DNA of 64,000 nucleotides from JAGVPT01 sp963843065 (GCA_963843065.1 CAWJKX010000080.1:7295-71294); one strand, 5' to 3'; counted from the first letter of the stretch, positions 51,504-62,073 are shown. Numbers and translations: made by a program. Notes: a model not told the origin generated them from the sequence alone.

Positions 51504-52016
51504 ATGAAAAGAATTGAAGCAAGGTTCCTGAAAAAGATACCGCTCTTCATCGGACTATCGGATGATAAGCTCGAAAGGATCAAGCGGATCATCAAAGAAA
51601 AAACAGTGGATGCCGGCTCTGTGATCATCAAGGAAGGAACCCAGGGAACCGAGATGTTTATCCTTCTCGACGGTGAAGTGGAAGTCTCGAAATCGCTGCT
51701 CCTGAAAATTGCCGGGCGCGGGATGGACCAGCGGGACAAATCGCTTATCCGGCTGACCGGGAACGATTACGCATTCTTCGGCGAGATGGCTCTCTTCGAC
51801 CCTACCGCAGCCCGCTCGGCAAGCGTGATCGCGAAATCGAAGTGTGTTATTGCAGAGATTGCGCAGGAAGATTTTTTCAAGCTCGCGGAATCCGACCACG
51901 AGATCGGATACCGTGTGCTCAAAAATATTGTAACAATCATTAGCAACAGACTCGATAAAACAACACAAGATGTGCTTAAGCTTACGACAGCCCTGAGCCT
52001 GGCACTGGAGAGATAA
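51504..52016 (+). CDS. stand-alone cyclic-nucleotide-binding domain protein
   Basis: A 170-residue protein that is almost entirely one cNMP-binding (CAP-effector) domain. IPLFIGLSDDKLERIKRII opens it, KEGTQGTEMFILLDGEVEV forms the beta roll, and the phosphate-binding cassette FFGEMALFDPTAARSAS carries the Gly-Glu and Arg residues. It lacks a helix-turn-helix, so it is not a CRP-type regulator. Lying 14 nt after a K+ channel that lacks its own cNMP domain, it may gate that channel in trans. That link is an inference. Confidence 0.88.
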   Translation: MKRIEARFLKKIPLFIGLSDDKLERIKRIIKEKTVDAGSVIIKEGTQGTEMFILLDGEVEVSKSLLLKIAGRGMDQRDKSLIRLTGNDYAFFGEMALFDPTAARSASVIAKSKCVIAEIAQEDFFKLAESDHEIGYRVLKNIVTIISNRLDKTTQDVLKLTTALSLALER

Positions 52017-52091
52017 TCGCCTCGCCGCTGTGCGCGCACCTTCGTCCCCGGCTTACACCGTTCACTCATCATTTTTAACAGTACAGACAAA

Positions 52092-54782
52092 ATGCAGGAA
52101 CTCCCGAAATCCTACACACCCCAAGAAGTCGAAGACAAATGGTACCAATTCTGGGAATCGAACGGCTTTTTCCACGCTTCACCCAACAGCGGCAAGAAGC
52201 CATACACGATCGTCATCCCCCCCCCGAACATCACCGGCATTCTCACGATGGGACATGTTCTCAATAACACGTTGCAGGATGTTTTTATCCGATGGCGGCG
52301 CATGCAGGGATACGAAGCATGCTGGGTACCGGGAACGGACCACGCGGGCATCGCAACGCAGCATGTCGTGGAAAAATCTCTTCTCAAGGAAGGAATCGCC
52401 AGACGCGAATTAGGACGCGAGCAATTCGTCCAGCGGGTGTGGCAGTGGAAAGAGTTGTACGGCGGAACAATCATCAAACAGCTTCGAAAGCTCGGGACAT
52501 CTTGCGATTGGGAGCGTGAACGTTTCACTATGGATGCAGGGCTGTCAAACGCCGTGCAGGAAGTGTTTGTGCGTTTGTACGAGAAGGGGCTGATCTACAA
52601 AGGCAAGTATATTGTCAATTGGTGTCCAAAAGATCACACTGCACTGAGCGACGACGAAGTGAACCATTCGGACAGCAACGGTCATCTCTGGTATATCAAA
52701 TACCCGGTCGAAGGGGATCAACGAATTCGTCGTTGTAGCAACAACGCGCCCTGAAACGATGCTCGGCGATACCGCCGTTGCGGTCAACCCGAAAGACGAC
52801 CGCTACAAACATCTTGTCGGAAAAAGTGTTCTCCTTCCGATTGCAAATCGGATTATTCCCATCATCGCGGATGATTTTGTCGATTCTTCGTTCGGTACCG
52901 GAGCCGTGAAAGTGACGCCGGCGCACGACCCAAACGACTATCAGATCGGCGAACGCCACGGCCTGGAAAAACTGATCGTGATGGATACGTCGGGAAAAAT
53001 GAACGAACATGTCCCGAACAAGTATCGGGGCCTCGATCGGTATGAATGCAGGAAAGAAATCATCCGCGACCTGGAAAAGAAGGGATTGCTGGAAAAAATA
53101 GAGGACCACGTTCACAGCGTCGGACACTGCTACCGCTGCGATACGGTCATTGAGCCGTACCTTTCCGACCAATGGTTCGTGCGGATGAAACCGCTCGCCG
53201 AGAAAGCGCTGCAGGTTGTGCTGAATGGAGAAATAAAGTTCTACCCTGATCGTTGGACGAAGGTGTACGAAAACTGGATGACGAACATCCGTGATTGGTG
53301 TATCTCCCGTCAGCTCTGGTGGGGACACCGAATCCCGGTGTACTACCTTCCTGATGGAAGTATGATCGTTGCACGAAACATCGAAGAAGCTTCGGTAAAA
53401 TTAAAAGCTCAGCATTCAAAGTTCAGTGTTGAGAACCTCAGACAAGATGATGATGTGCTCGATACATGGTTCTCGTCGTGGCTCTGGCCTTTTTCAGTGT
53501 TCGATTGGCCGAAAGAAGACGGAGACGTAAAGTACTTTTATCCCACCGATACGCTCATCACCGCGCCGGATATTATCTTCTTCTGGGTTGCGCGAATGAT
53601 CATGGCGGGGTTGGAGTTCAGAGGAGAAGTACCTTTCAGGCATGTCTATTTCACCAGCATTATCAGGGATATGCAAGGGCGAAAGATGAGCAAATCGCTC
53701 GGCAATTCTCCAGACCCGCTTGATGTGATCGCAACGTACGGAGCAGATGCCCTCCGGTTTACCGTTCTCTATCTTGCTCCGATCGGGCAGGATGTTCTCT
53801 ATTCGAACGAGAAATGCGAGATGGGAAGAAATTTCGCCAACAAAATTTGGAACGCAGGACGGTTCCTGCTCATGAACCGCGACGCAATAGCCGCAGATTC
53901 ACCGGCCGACATTGCGATCGTCAGCGCTGCCCCTTCGAATGATTTGTCGGACGCATGGATCCTCTCACGGTTCAATGCAACGGTGAAGGAAACAACCGCC
54001 GCCCTTGAAAACCTCCGCGTCAACGAAGCGGTGAAAATGTTGTACGACTTCATGTGGCACGACTTCTGCGATTGGTACGTGGAGTTCGCAAAAAACAGGA
54101 TTGCCGAAACAAGCGACGTTAATTTGAAGCGTGCGATTGTCAACCGTGCTATCCGGATTTACGAAGAGACACTGAAACTCCTCCATCCTTTCATGCCGTT
54201 CGTTACGGAAGAAATCTGGCAGCACCTCAGCGAGCGCAAAGCCGGCGAAAGCATCATGAAATCGCCGTGGCCTGCTTTTGACGAATCGTTGATCAGCGCA
54301 AAAACGGACGGCGAGATGGAGTTTCTCCAGAGCGTCATTAGCGCGGTGCGCACTGTCCGCAGCGAAATGAATCTTCCCCCAACAAAAGAGGTTCCTCTTG
54401 TCGTCAATTGCCACGATGAGGCGAAGCTCGAGCGTGCTCGAATCGAATCGTCCATCTCTCGAACGGATGGCAAAAATCAATTCTTTGTCCCTCGGCACCG
54501 ATCTTGCAAAACCAGGCTATTCGGCAAGTTCGGTTGTCCACGGCCAGGAAGTGTTCATTCCTTTAGAAGGATTAATCGATATCGGCGTGGAACGGGGCAC
54601 GGCTTGAGAAGGAAATTCTCCGCCTGGAAGGACAATTGAAGGCCGTCCTCGCAAAACTGGACAACCCCAACTTTGCCGGAAAAGCGCCCGCAGATGTCAT
54701 CCAAAAAGAAAAAGACAAGCAGGAAAATTTCCAGCAAACTATCTTGAAATTGAAAACGAGTTTGGAGCAATTGAAGAATTGA
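52092..54782 (+). CDS. valS: valyl-tRNA synthetase (three frameshifts)
   Basis: A class I synthetase of about 895 residues. The HIGH-type motif stands in PPPNITGILTMGHVLNN and KMSKS in GRKMSKSLGNSPDP. The editing domain includes TTRPETMLGDTAVAV, and the DTWFSSWLWPFS block precedes KMSKS. The C-terminal coiled coil (EILRLEGQLKAVLAKL...QQTILKLKTSLEQL) is present. Single extra G bases near 52713 (GGGG), near 54467 and near 54596 (GGGG) break an otherwise perfect gene. It ends at 54782. It is the enzyme that charges the tRNA-Val found at 5680. Confidence 0.97.
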
Positions 54783-54804
54783 CGCGAACGGCACCATGTG
54801 TTCT

Positions 54805-56037
54805 ATGAAGAAAACGTCGCTGATAATTTCGCTCCTGTTCGTCATCCTTCACCTTGCAGCATCCCAATCAAGACAATCGTTCGGCGGTCTCGTTCAACGT
54901 ATAACAGCGGAAGACCCGTCGAAGCGCTCTGCCATCGTTGACAGCTTCATGGCCGCCCAAAGGCCCAAGGGCTTTCCTGTCACAACCGATTCGATGGCGT
55001 ATTTTGTTTTCCGGGGAAAGGTTGATTCCACGATTGAAGTCGCGGGCGATCATACGCAATGGTCGCCGAACGGCGACCGCTTGATTAACGTGTCCTGGGA
55101 CGAACCTGTTTTATCTCGGCAAAAAATTTGAACCCGACGCCCGCATCGATTACAAATTTATCAAAGACGGAAATTGGATTCTCGACCCATTAAATCCGCA
55201 CATCGTCAGCGGAGGGTTCGGGCAAAATTCCGAACTTGCAATGCCGTCCTACCTCCAGCCGGCAACTATTCGGTACAACCCTTCGATACCGCACGGCACG
55301 ATCTCGACTTTTACTTTCACGAGTTCTTACACTAGAGACAGTCGAAAAGTTTCGGTATATCTTCCGCCGCACTATGATTCAATCGTCGCTCCGCTATCCA
55401 TCACTTTATGTTCACGATGGACCCGATTATCTTTACCTCGCTTCAATGGGCAACGTGATAGACAATCTGATCCGGACAAAAAAAATTCGGCCGATTATCG
55501 GAGTCTTCATCCCTCCGGGGAGAGACAGGGAGGGGGAATACCGTCTAGGGAAAATATCGCAATTCACAAAATTGATGGTGAAGGAATTGGTGCCGTACAT
55601 CGACTCCGTTTACCGTACCGACGCCCGCGCTTCCGAGCGCGGAACGATGGGCTCATCGGATGGCGGTCATATTGCGTTGTACCTAGCGGTAAATTATTCA
55701 GACACATTCGGGCTCGTCGGTGGACAATCGAGCACGATCACCGATCTCCTCCGCGAGCCGGTTCGAACCGGGCCGAAAATTCCCGTGAAATTTTATCTCG
55801 ATGTCGGCACCTACGACATTTACAGTACCAAATTACAGATTTCTCGAGTTGAACCGGGGGTTTCACGATTTACTCCTCAGCAAAGGGTACACTGTAACGT
55901 ACGCGGAGTACCACGAAGGGCACAGCTGGGGAAATTGGCGCGCCCACACCAGCGATATCTTGAGAACATTCTTCCCGTATACTTCTACAGATGCGAAAGT
56001 TCGCAAAGGCGCACGCAAAAATATATTATTGAAATAG
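54805..56037 (+). CDS. secreted Fes/esterase-D-like hydrolase with CBM48-like N-domain (three frameshifts)
   Basis: About 410 residues. A signal peptide (MKKTSLIISLLFVILHLAASQ) is followed by a CBM48/AMPK-like beta domain (YFVFRGKVDSTIEVAGDHTQWSPNGDRL ... GNWILDPLNPH). The alpha/beta hydrolase then has YVHDGPDYL, the nucleophile elbow GSSDGG, and a His-bearing EYHEGHSWGNWRAHTSDIL. Extra bases near 55110, 55395 and 55835 break it; removing one base at each restores one frame throughout. The fold matches enterochelin esterase/esterase D, which include carbohydrate esterases. No RBS is evident at either ATG (54796 or 54805); I favour the second. Confidence 0.8.
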
Positions 56038-56661
56038 CCCAGTCATTATCATTCGGTCATTCGATACGTTCACTCCCCTTCCAGCGGGCATACTACGCTC
56101 TTCTTGAAGGTCAAAAGGACTTCGTTCTCCTTGAGACCTCTCGATTCGATAGCGGGAAAAAACGGAGGCTTTTTTATTCCTTCATCCTACGACAATTATT
56201 TCCCTCCACCGTATTGAGGCAGATGCCGCTTTCATTTGCAACTCGATACTTAGAATGCGAAAAGTCGAATTTGTAGGAAGGAGATTGATTATTGATGATC
56301 AAAAAGTTCGGAGTAACTCAAGTCATAAGGCCATATTTCCCATTTTGTTTCGGGAAATCTTTTCATATTTTTGGCTTGTTGGATGCGATGAAATTCGGCT
56401 GCATTTGGTGTGCTGGATGTCGTAAAAGACGGGTCATTCCGGCTACGCGCTGCAACCGGCATTTACTCAGCGATTCGCTTTGGCATCGAGTCTTGTAAAT
56501 TTGAGAATTTCTGATATATTGAGGGAGATGCTCTCGGTTGCAAATGAATTTTTGGCAAAAAGAGAGCACCTCTCAATTGCGGGCTCATCGTTGAAAAGCA
56601 TTCATTATCTTGGAATGATGACGACTTTTTTGAAATCTTCAGAAACGATGCCTCTCTTCAC
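56038..56661. other. 620-bp stretch without a convincing gene
   Basis: Short open frames exist on both strands (for example 56292-56498) but none has recognisable sequence. Just after the esterase stop there is a TCATT-rich stretch (56041-56061) spaced 6 and 8 nt, similar to but weaker than the heptamer arrays. Near 56440 the phrase GTCATTCCGGCTACGCG reads like part of a dispersed repeat. A promoter-like TTGTAA (56493-56498) and TATATT (56515-56520), 16 nt apart, may serve deoC. Nothing else is visible. Confidence 0.5.
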
Positions 56662-57534
56662 ATGAATCGGCAACAGCTCATCTCCCAAATAGTTGAAGAC
56701 GTGTTAAAGGAAAAGAATCGCGCACATGAGTGCTGCAAAGACGGCGTGTGTACAGATGGCTTATGCGTCGTTCACAATAAAGACGGCGTAAAGAATGTCG
56801 TCGCCGGCGGCGCCTCGCGCGTTACGGCCGGTTTCGGGGTGGATGCCGCAGGCGGAGTCGAACCCGACCTTGCCAGGATGATCGACCATACTTTACTCAA
56901 ACCGGAAGCGACAGTTGAACAGATCGAAAAACTCACTGCTGAAGCGAAGAAATTTCATTTTGCGAGCGTCTGCATCAATCCTTCTTACGTTTCCTTGTGC
57001 GCAAAATTACTAAAGGACACCGATGTGAAAGTCTGTACCGTAATCGGCTTTCCGCTCGGCGCGACTTCGTCGGAGTCTAAGGCTTTTGAGGCGGAACGCG
57101 CGATCCGTGACGGGGCAAACGAAGTCGACATGGTGATCAATGTGGGAAGGCTGAAATCCGGCGATTATGAGTACGTTGAAAGCGATATTTTTGCGGTGGT
57201 GAGCACGGCAAAGCGTTATCAGGTTCTAACAAAAGTAATCATCGAAACGGGGTTGTTGACGGACGAGGAAAAAATAAAGGCATGCATGCTGGCAAAACGT
57301 GCCGGCGCTGATTTTGTGAAAACCTCAACCGGCTTTTCAAAAGGGGGGGCGACTACCGGAGACATCGCACTGATGCGCCTGGTTGTCGGGAGTGCGATGG
57401 GGGTAAAAGCATCCGGCGGAGTGAGAAGCCGCGAAGATGCACTGAAGCTTGTCGCCAGCGGCGCAGACAGAATCGGAGCGAGCGCCAGCGTTGCAATCGC
57501 CGGCGGAACTACAAATACCGGAGGCGGCTATTGA
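56662..57534 (+). CDS. deoC: deoxyribose-phosphate aldolase with N-terminal extension
   Basis: A 290-residue protein, about 65 residues longer than usual at the N-terminus. The aldolase core starts near residue 68 (ARMIDHTLLKPEAT); the Schiff-base lysine is Lys220 in DFVKTSTGF, with the partner residues in EVDMVINVG and VKASGGVRS. The extension opens with an amphipathic helix, MNRQQLISQIVEDVLKEK, then a Cys cluster (C24, C25, C30, C35) in CCKDGVCTDGLC. The helix looks like the encapsulation peptides of bacterial microcompartment enzymes, and DERA is the signature enzyme of sugar-phosphate-type microcompartments. No shell gene is in the window. It overlaps or abuts the SPOR gene that follows. 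Confidence 0.93.
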   Translation: MNRQQLISQIVEDVLKEKNRAHECCKDGVCTDGLCVVHNKDGVKNVVAGGASRVTAGFGVDAAGGVEPDLARMIDHTLLKPEATVEQIEKLTAEAKKFHFASVCINPSYVSLCAKLLKDTDVKVCTVIGFPLGATSSESKAFEAERAIRDGANEVDMVINVGRLKSGDYEYVESDIFAVVSTAKRYQVLTKVIIETGLLTDEEKIKACMLAKRAGADFVKTSTGFSKGGATTGDIALMRLVVGSAMGVKASGGVRSREDALKLVASGADRIGASASVAIAGGTTNTGGGY

Positions 57535-57572
57535 ATACCATCGGCCACACCAAGCCCGTATGCGGCAGGACA

Positions 57573-58109
57573 ATGCACCTGACTGTCCGATTATCCTTGT
57601 TCGCCGGTTTGGTCATGAGCGTTGCTGCCGCCGGATGTTCGTCATCGGGTACAACGCAAAACAACGGATCAACCATTCCATCTGATAGTGCATATTCTCA
57701 AAGCCAGCAGAACCTTTCTCAAAAAACATCCCGCAGTCAAAAACAATCCTCCTCGGGAAATCAACAAGGTTTCGTAACTCAGGAGGACACGATTGAAGCG
57801 GAGGTCGTGACGCGCAACCACAGCGCGAATCACATGAAGCTGCCGTCGCAGCATTCATCGAAGAAAAAATACTACAGCGTCCAGCTCGGCGCCTTTCGAG
57901 TCTTAAGCAATGCCGACCGGGCAAAAAAGATTGCACAACAGCGATACAAAAAACCGGTTTATCAATTCTTTGATAAACCGATAAAAATGTACCGTGTGGC
58001 ACTCGGAAATTTTCCGAAACTCAATGAAGCATTGAAGTTTCTAAAAACGATTCAGCAGCAGCACCCGAAGGAATATAAAGATGCCTGGGTTGCGGAGATG
58101 AGGCGATGA
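57573..58109 (+). CDS. SPOR-domain lipoprotein
   Basis: About 178 residues from the ATG at 57573, which follows AGGA; a longer frame opens with a TTG at 57531. The lipoprotein signal is MHLTVRLSLFAGLVMSVAAAGC. A low-complexity Ser/Gln-rich linker follows (about residues 25-65), then a C-terminal SPOR domain (YYSVQLGAFRVLSNADRAKKIA ... YRVALGNFPKLNEALKFL). SPOR domains bind glycan strands denuded of peptides at the division septum. The next gene also encodes a SPOR protein and overlaps by ATGA. Confidence 0.87.
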   Translation: MHLTVRLSLFAGLVMSVAAAGCSSSGTTQNNGSTIPSDSAYSQSQQNLSQKTSRSQKQSSSGNQQGFVTQEDTIEAEVVTRNHSANHMKLPSQHSSKKKYYSVQLGAFRVLSNADRAKKIAQQRYKKPVYQFFDKPIKMYRVALGNFPKLNEALKFLKTIQQQHPKEYKDAWVAEMRR

Positions 58110-58649
58110 ACCGCAGGCTCACTCTTTATCTTGTTCGTTGCCGTGTTTGCGTTAACCGGCACTGCCCTTGCGTTTATTCAGACTGCTCCGGATTCAATTT
58201 CATCGGCCCGAAAGGAAAAACTCAGCACGTTTGAAAAATCGTTCAAACCTTCCGAGTACGATGATGATATTGAACTCCTGCACAAAAAAGAAAACCAGCC
58301 GCGGCCAATCGTCGACGTCCCCGTTGAAACGTTCACCATCGCCGAACCGGAGACCGTCCAAGGATTCCGCATTCAAGTGTTTGCTTCGAACAATTATGAT
58401 GAAGCAGTTTCAGTTCGCAACTCGATCAACCTCGAACTCCCCGTTCAGTGGGTGTACATGGTATACGACGCGCCGACGTACAAAATACGCGTTGGAGACT
58501 ACACAAACCGCGCCGATGCCAACCTTGCCGTCGACGGCTTCATTGAAAAAGGATACAAAGGCGCCTGGGTTGTCCCCGACCGAGTGCTGGCGAACCCGCG
58601 GGCAAAGCCTGCTTCCTCCGTCGATAGCACAGGAACTGACCAGAATTAG
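58106..58649 (+). CDS. SPOR-domain exported protein (frameshifted in the signal peptide)
   Basis: About 180 residues. The start is MNRRLTLY at 58106, sharing ATGA with the previous stop. An extra base near 58131 separates it from LFVAVFALTGTALAF, which completes a signal peptide. The C-terminal SPOR domain reads FRIQVFASNNYDEAVSVRNSI ... YKIRVGDYTNRADANLAV, close to the pattern of septal-wall-binding proteins. The two SPOR genes are one transcript, probably with deoC. A cell-envelope role is likely. Confidence 0.83.
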
Positions 58650-58895
58650 ATCATTATTCATTAGGATGCTGGCAATTAAAGTTGTATCTTTACAGTGTTA
58701 TCCCGCCTCCGAGCTTGATACTTTTGGAAGCGGAAATTGAGATTCGCTCTCCGATGATTAGAAGCTGAGGTTTGCAGCAGGTTGCCGAAAAGCCCATGCT
58801 GCGGTTCGGGAAATAGGTATCGCTCCCTCGATTTGCCTTCCGCAATTTTCCATCTTTACGCAGCGCATCTCCCCATTTATTACTAAAGGATTTTT

Positions 58896-60254
58896 ATGTC
58901 TTTTTCAAAACTCGGTCTCAATGACCGATTGGTGCAGGGTATTCTTGCGACCGGATACACCGCGCCGACCACGATTCAATCACGAGCAATTCCGGCTGCG
59001 CTCGCCGGAAAAGATGTCATCGGCTGTGCACAAACCGGAACCGGGAAAACCGCTGCGTTCGTTCTTCCGATCTTGAATCGTCTGTCTGCCGACGTCCATG
59101 CGAAACACCATGGCGTGCGCGCACTCATACTCACGCCAACGCGTGAACTTGCGCAGCAAATCGAGGATTCGATAACTGCGTACGGACGATTTATGAGCCT
59201 CCAGAGCTTGGCCGTGTTTGGCGGAGTGAACATTCAAAACCAAATAAAGCGCCTCCGCCGCGGCATCGACATCGTCGTCGCAACTCCCGGGCGGCTGCTT
59301 GACCATCTTGAACGCCAGAGTATCGACTTGTCGAATGTCGAAGTTCTTGTCCTTGACGAAGCGGACAGGATGTTTGATATGGGATTCATCCAGGATGTGC
59401 GGAAAATCATTTCCAAGGTGCCGGCCCACCGGCAGACGATGCTTTTCTCGGCGACAATGTCGAAGGAAGTCCGCGCACTCACCGCTAATATTCAGAAACA
59501 TCCGGAATTCATAGAGGTCGGAGAGCAGCGCAAACCGGTCGAGACTGTCACGCAGCATTTTTATTCTATCCACCAGGAATTGAAGGTCGACCTCCTCATC
59601 CATATTCTCGAATCGACCCAGATGGAAAGCGTGCTTGTATTTTCCAGGACTAAACATGGTGCGGATAAAATCTCTCACCGCCTTGAGCGGAAAGGAATCA
59701 AATCTATTGCGATTCACTCCAACAGGACTCAAGCGCAGCGTCAGCGAGCGCTTGCCGGGTTCAAACACGGCGACTTTAAGGTTCTTGTTGCGACCGACAT
59801 TGCCGCGCGCGGCATCGACGTGGAAGGTATCACTCATGTCGTCAATTTCGATACACCGACTTTTGCCGAGGATTATATTCACCGGATCGGACGGACCGGA
59901 CGGGCTACATCGAAAGGAGACGCCCTTACGTTTGTGGCGCGAAACGAGCAGGAATACTTGCGGAAGATTGAATACTTCGTTGGAAGGAAGTTCGAGTTAA
60001 AAAAATATCCCGGCTTCGATGATACGAAAAGACCTGCGGCAGGTACACATACTGAAGAACCTGCAAGGGGATTGCAGCACAAAGAGAACAGGCGCCATTT
60101 TGAAAAACCTCGAGGAACATGGGAAGAGAGGCAGCGAAGGCGTGAACGGGGAGACCATCCCACCGAAAACAAAGTTACCCTTTCAGAAGCCATTCCGAAA
60201 AAGACGCCCGGACAACCGCGGGGCTCACCGGCCGGCATGACGAACCGGAGCTAA
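58896..60254 (+). CDS. DEAD-box ATP-dependent RNA helicase (RhlE-like)
   Basis: A 452-residue helicase. Motif Q (TTIQSRAIPAALAG), motif I AQTGTGKT (45-52), Ia PTRELAQQ, motif II DEAD (154-157), motif III SAT, and motif VI HRIGRTGR are all present, followed by a basic, low-complexity tail (about residues 375-452) as in RhlE/cold-shock helicases. AAAGGA stands before the ATG. The gene stands alone with 246 bp upstream that may carry a regulated leader. It unwinds RNA duplexes in ribosome assembly or decay. Confidence 0.95.
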   Translation: MSFSKLGLNDRLVQGILATGYTAPTTIQSRAIPAALAGKDVIGCAQTGTGKTAAFVLPILNRLSADVHAKHHGVRALILTPTRELAQQIEDSITAYGRFMSLQSLAVFGGVNIQNQIKRLRRGIDIVVATPGRLLDHLERQSIDLSNVEVLVLDEADRMFDMGFIQDVRKIISKVPAHRQTMLFSATMSKEVRALTANIQKHPEFIEVGEQRKPVETVTQHFYSIHQELKVDLLIHILESTQMESVLVFSRTKHGADKISHRLERKGIKSIAIHSNRTQAQRQRALAGFKHGDFKVLVATDIAARGIDVEGITHVVNFDTPTFAEDYIHRIGRTGRATSKGDALTFVARNEQEYLRKIEYFVGRKFELKKYPGFDDTKRPAAGTHTEEPARGLQHKENRRHFEKPRGTWEERQRRRERGDHPTENKVTLSEAIPKKTPGQPRGSPAGMTNRS

Positions 60255-60586
60255 CCTGCCTATGACTCTTTGCGGGTCTTCCACCCGAAGGGTCGTGAAC
60301 TGCGAGTCATTCCATGAATCGACGATTCGTAGAATCGTTGACAGCCACGTAGAGCGGCGACGTGCAGCCAGCTCCTTATAGATTTTACGTGCGGCGAAAT
60401 CGTCGATAGCTGGTTCCGTCAGATTGAGCCCTGGTTTCTTGATCAACATACTAATGTCGTGTATCAGAAGTTTTTCTTGAAGTCCTGTTTGTAGACTTAG
60501 AACCTGCAAAATGTCCGAGAGATCCGTCAGGAGCATCACATGTAATTGTTCAAGGTATTTCCGATACCCAACATTAGCCAAAGTGG
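60255..60586. other. 332-bp stretch between the helicase and fucosidase genes
   Basis: A minus-strand open frame of 121 codons (60225-60590) fills it, but it starts at a TTG, has no ribosome site, overlaps the helicase end and matches nothing I know. It could be the remnant of a gene that came with the fucosidase. I make no coding call. Confidence 0.4.
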
Positions 60587-62036
60587 TCAATTGGTTCTAT
60601 TGTTGTAATATCCAGCAATAGTGCTTAATGTCGGTGCGGCAAGTGAGCCTATTATTGATATTTTAATTTTTGACGTAGTAACTGCTGAAAACTGAAGAAG
60701 ACGGCTTCTGCCGACGGTTGAACCAGTAATAACTTTATTCCATTGACCGTTTTGGTCTGCATAAATAACAAAGGACGATATGCGTTGACCGTATTCAATT
60801 GCTTCTTCCAATTGAATAGTGTTAATACTTATAGCCTGGCCTGTCGTAATCGTAATATCAGCTGTTGTGCTATCCTTCTCTGTTGTCCAAAATGTTTTAG
60901 AATTGTGGTCGATACAGTTATAGGCTGAATAGTCGGCAATATCATCTCTTGTGTTCGTCGCTTGAATTGTGCTGTTAATAAACAGGTCATTCCCAAATAT
61001 GCTTTCCAGTTGTGTATGCCAAGCTTGTAATCGTTGAACATCGACATCGGCGAATAATCCTTGGGTGTTTGGTGGCACATCGAGGAGTAAATTACTATTT
61101 CTTCCTACTGATGAAAAGTAAATATCAATTAATTGATCAGTGGTTTTAAGCTGAGTATCTTCTGATGGATGGTAAAACCACCCGGGTCGTATAGGGATAT
61201 CACATTCTGATGGCCACCAAACAATCGTTCCGGCGGTATTAAATTCAGGATATTGTGATGGCTGAAAGCACCATTCGGTTTCATTGCCCAGACCATCTTC
61301 ATTTCCTACCCAGCGGATATCCGGACCCATAGTGGAGATGAGAGCGTGAGGTTGGTAATGTTTTATAGTAGAATAAAATCGAGCCCAATCATAATCTTGA
61401 TGTTTGGTCGTATCCCCGTTAGCCCCGTCTAACCACACCTCACCTATTTCACCATAATTTGTTAATAACTCAGTGAGTTGATTACAATAATATGTATTAT
61501 ATGCATCTGTGCCATACGTAGAATCATGGCGATCCCACGGTGAAAGATAAAATCCAAATTTCACTCCTCCCGTTTTTGCATGCTAATGCCACTTCTTTGA
61601 CAATATCACCTTGGCCATATTTATATGGGCTGCTTTTTACAGAATAGTCGGTAAATTTGCTGGGCCATAGACAAAAACCATCATGATGCTTTGCAGTTAA
61701 AATCAGATATTTAAATCCGGCGTTTTTTGCAACAGCCACCCATTGATTCGCATTGAATGCAGTTGGATTAAAGAGTAACGGACTATCCGTTCCGTCTCCC
61801 CATTCTTTATTTGTAAAAGTATTTATACCAAAGTGAACAAAAAGTTCGAGTTTCCTGTCTTGCCATTCTAATTGAGAACTCGAAGGAATTGGGTATGTAT
61901 CTTCGATAGGCGGGGATTCAACCATGCTTCGTTTCCCTGACGTTGGTCCTGTCAGTGAAGACGATCTCTCTAAACAACCTATGAAGATAATGGCTATACA
62001 CAACATCATAGATAGCAGAATATATCGTTGTTTCAT
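60587..62036 (-). CDS. GH29 alpha-L-fucosidase lipoprotein with F5/8-type C domain (frameshifted)
   Basis: About 482 residues. The start at 62036 (MKQRYILLSMMLCIAIIFIGC) has AAGGA upstream and gives a lipoprotein signal. The catalytic barrel has LFVHFGINTFTNKEWGDG, AKHHDGFCLW, FYLSPWDRHD, and GEVWLDGANGD, whose Asp is the nucleophile. The C-terminal ~130 residues form a discoidin/CBM32-like beta domain (YSAYNCIDHNSKTFWTTEKDS). One extra A in an A-run near 61568 splits it. By eye the GC is near 41%, below its neighbours, so recent transfer is possible. It releases fucose from glycans at the cell surface. Confidence 0.9.
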
Positions 62037-62073
62037 TGATTCCTTCATTTTTACTGTCGCCGCAATCTAACAA

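Noticed and set aside
52696..53328. 210-codon minus-strand open frame
   Set aside because: Antisense to valS and without any family resemblance.
53400..53445. Heptamer-like TTCAAAG/TTCAGTG phrase inside valS
   Set aside because: It translates as a normal-length linker before the RQDDDVLDTWFSS block, and the period is not exact, so I do not count it among the spacer arrays.
56041..56061. TCATT repeats after the esterase gene
   Set aside because: Spacing is 6 and 8 nt, not 7 and 7; too weak to call a heptamer array.
58980..59882. 300-codon minus-strand open frame
   Set aside because: Antisense shadow of the DEAD-box helicase, whose motifs are all intact on the other strand.
60225..60590. 121-codon minus-strand open frame beside the fucosidase
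   Set aside because: TTG start, no ribosome site, overlap with the helicase end and no recognisable domain; kept only as an unassigned stretch.
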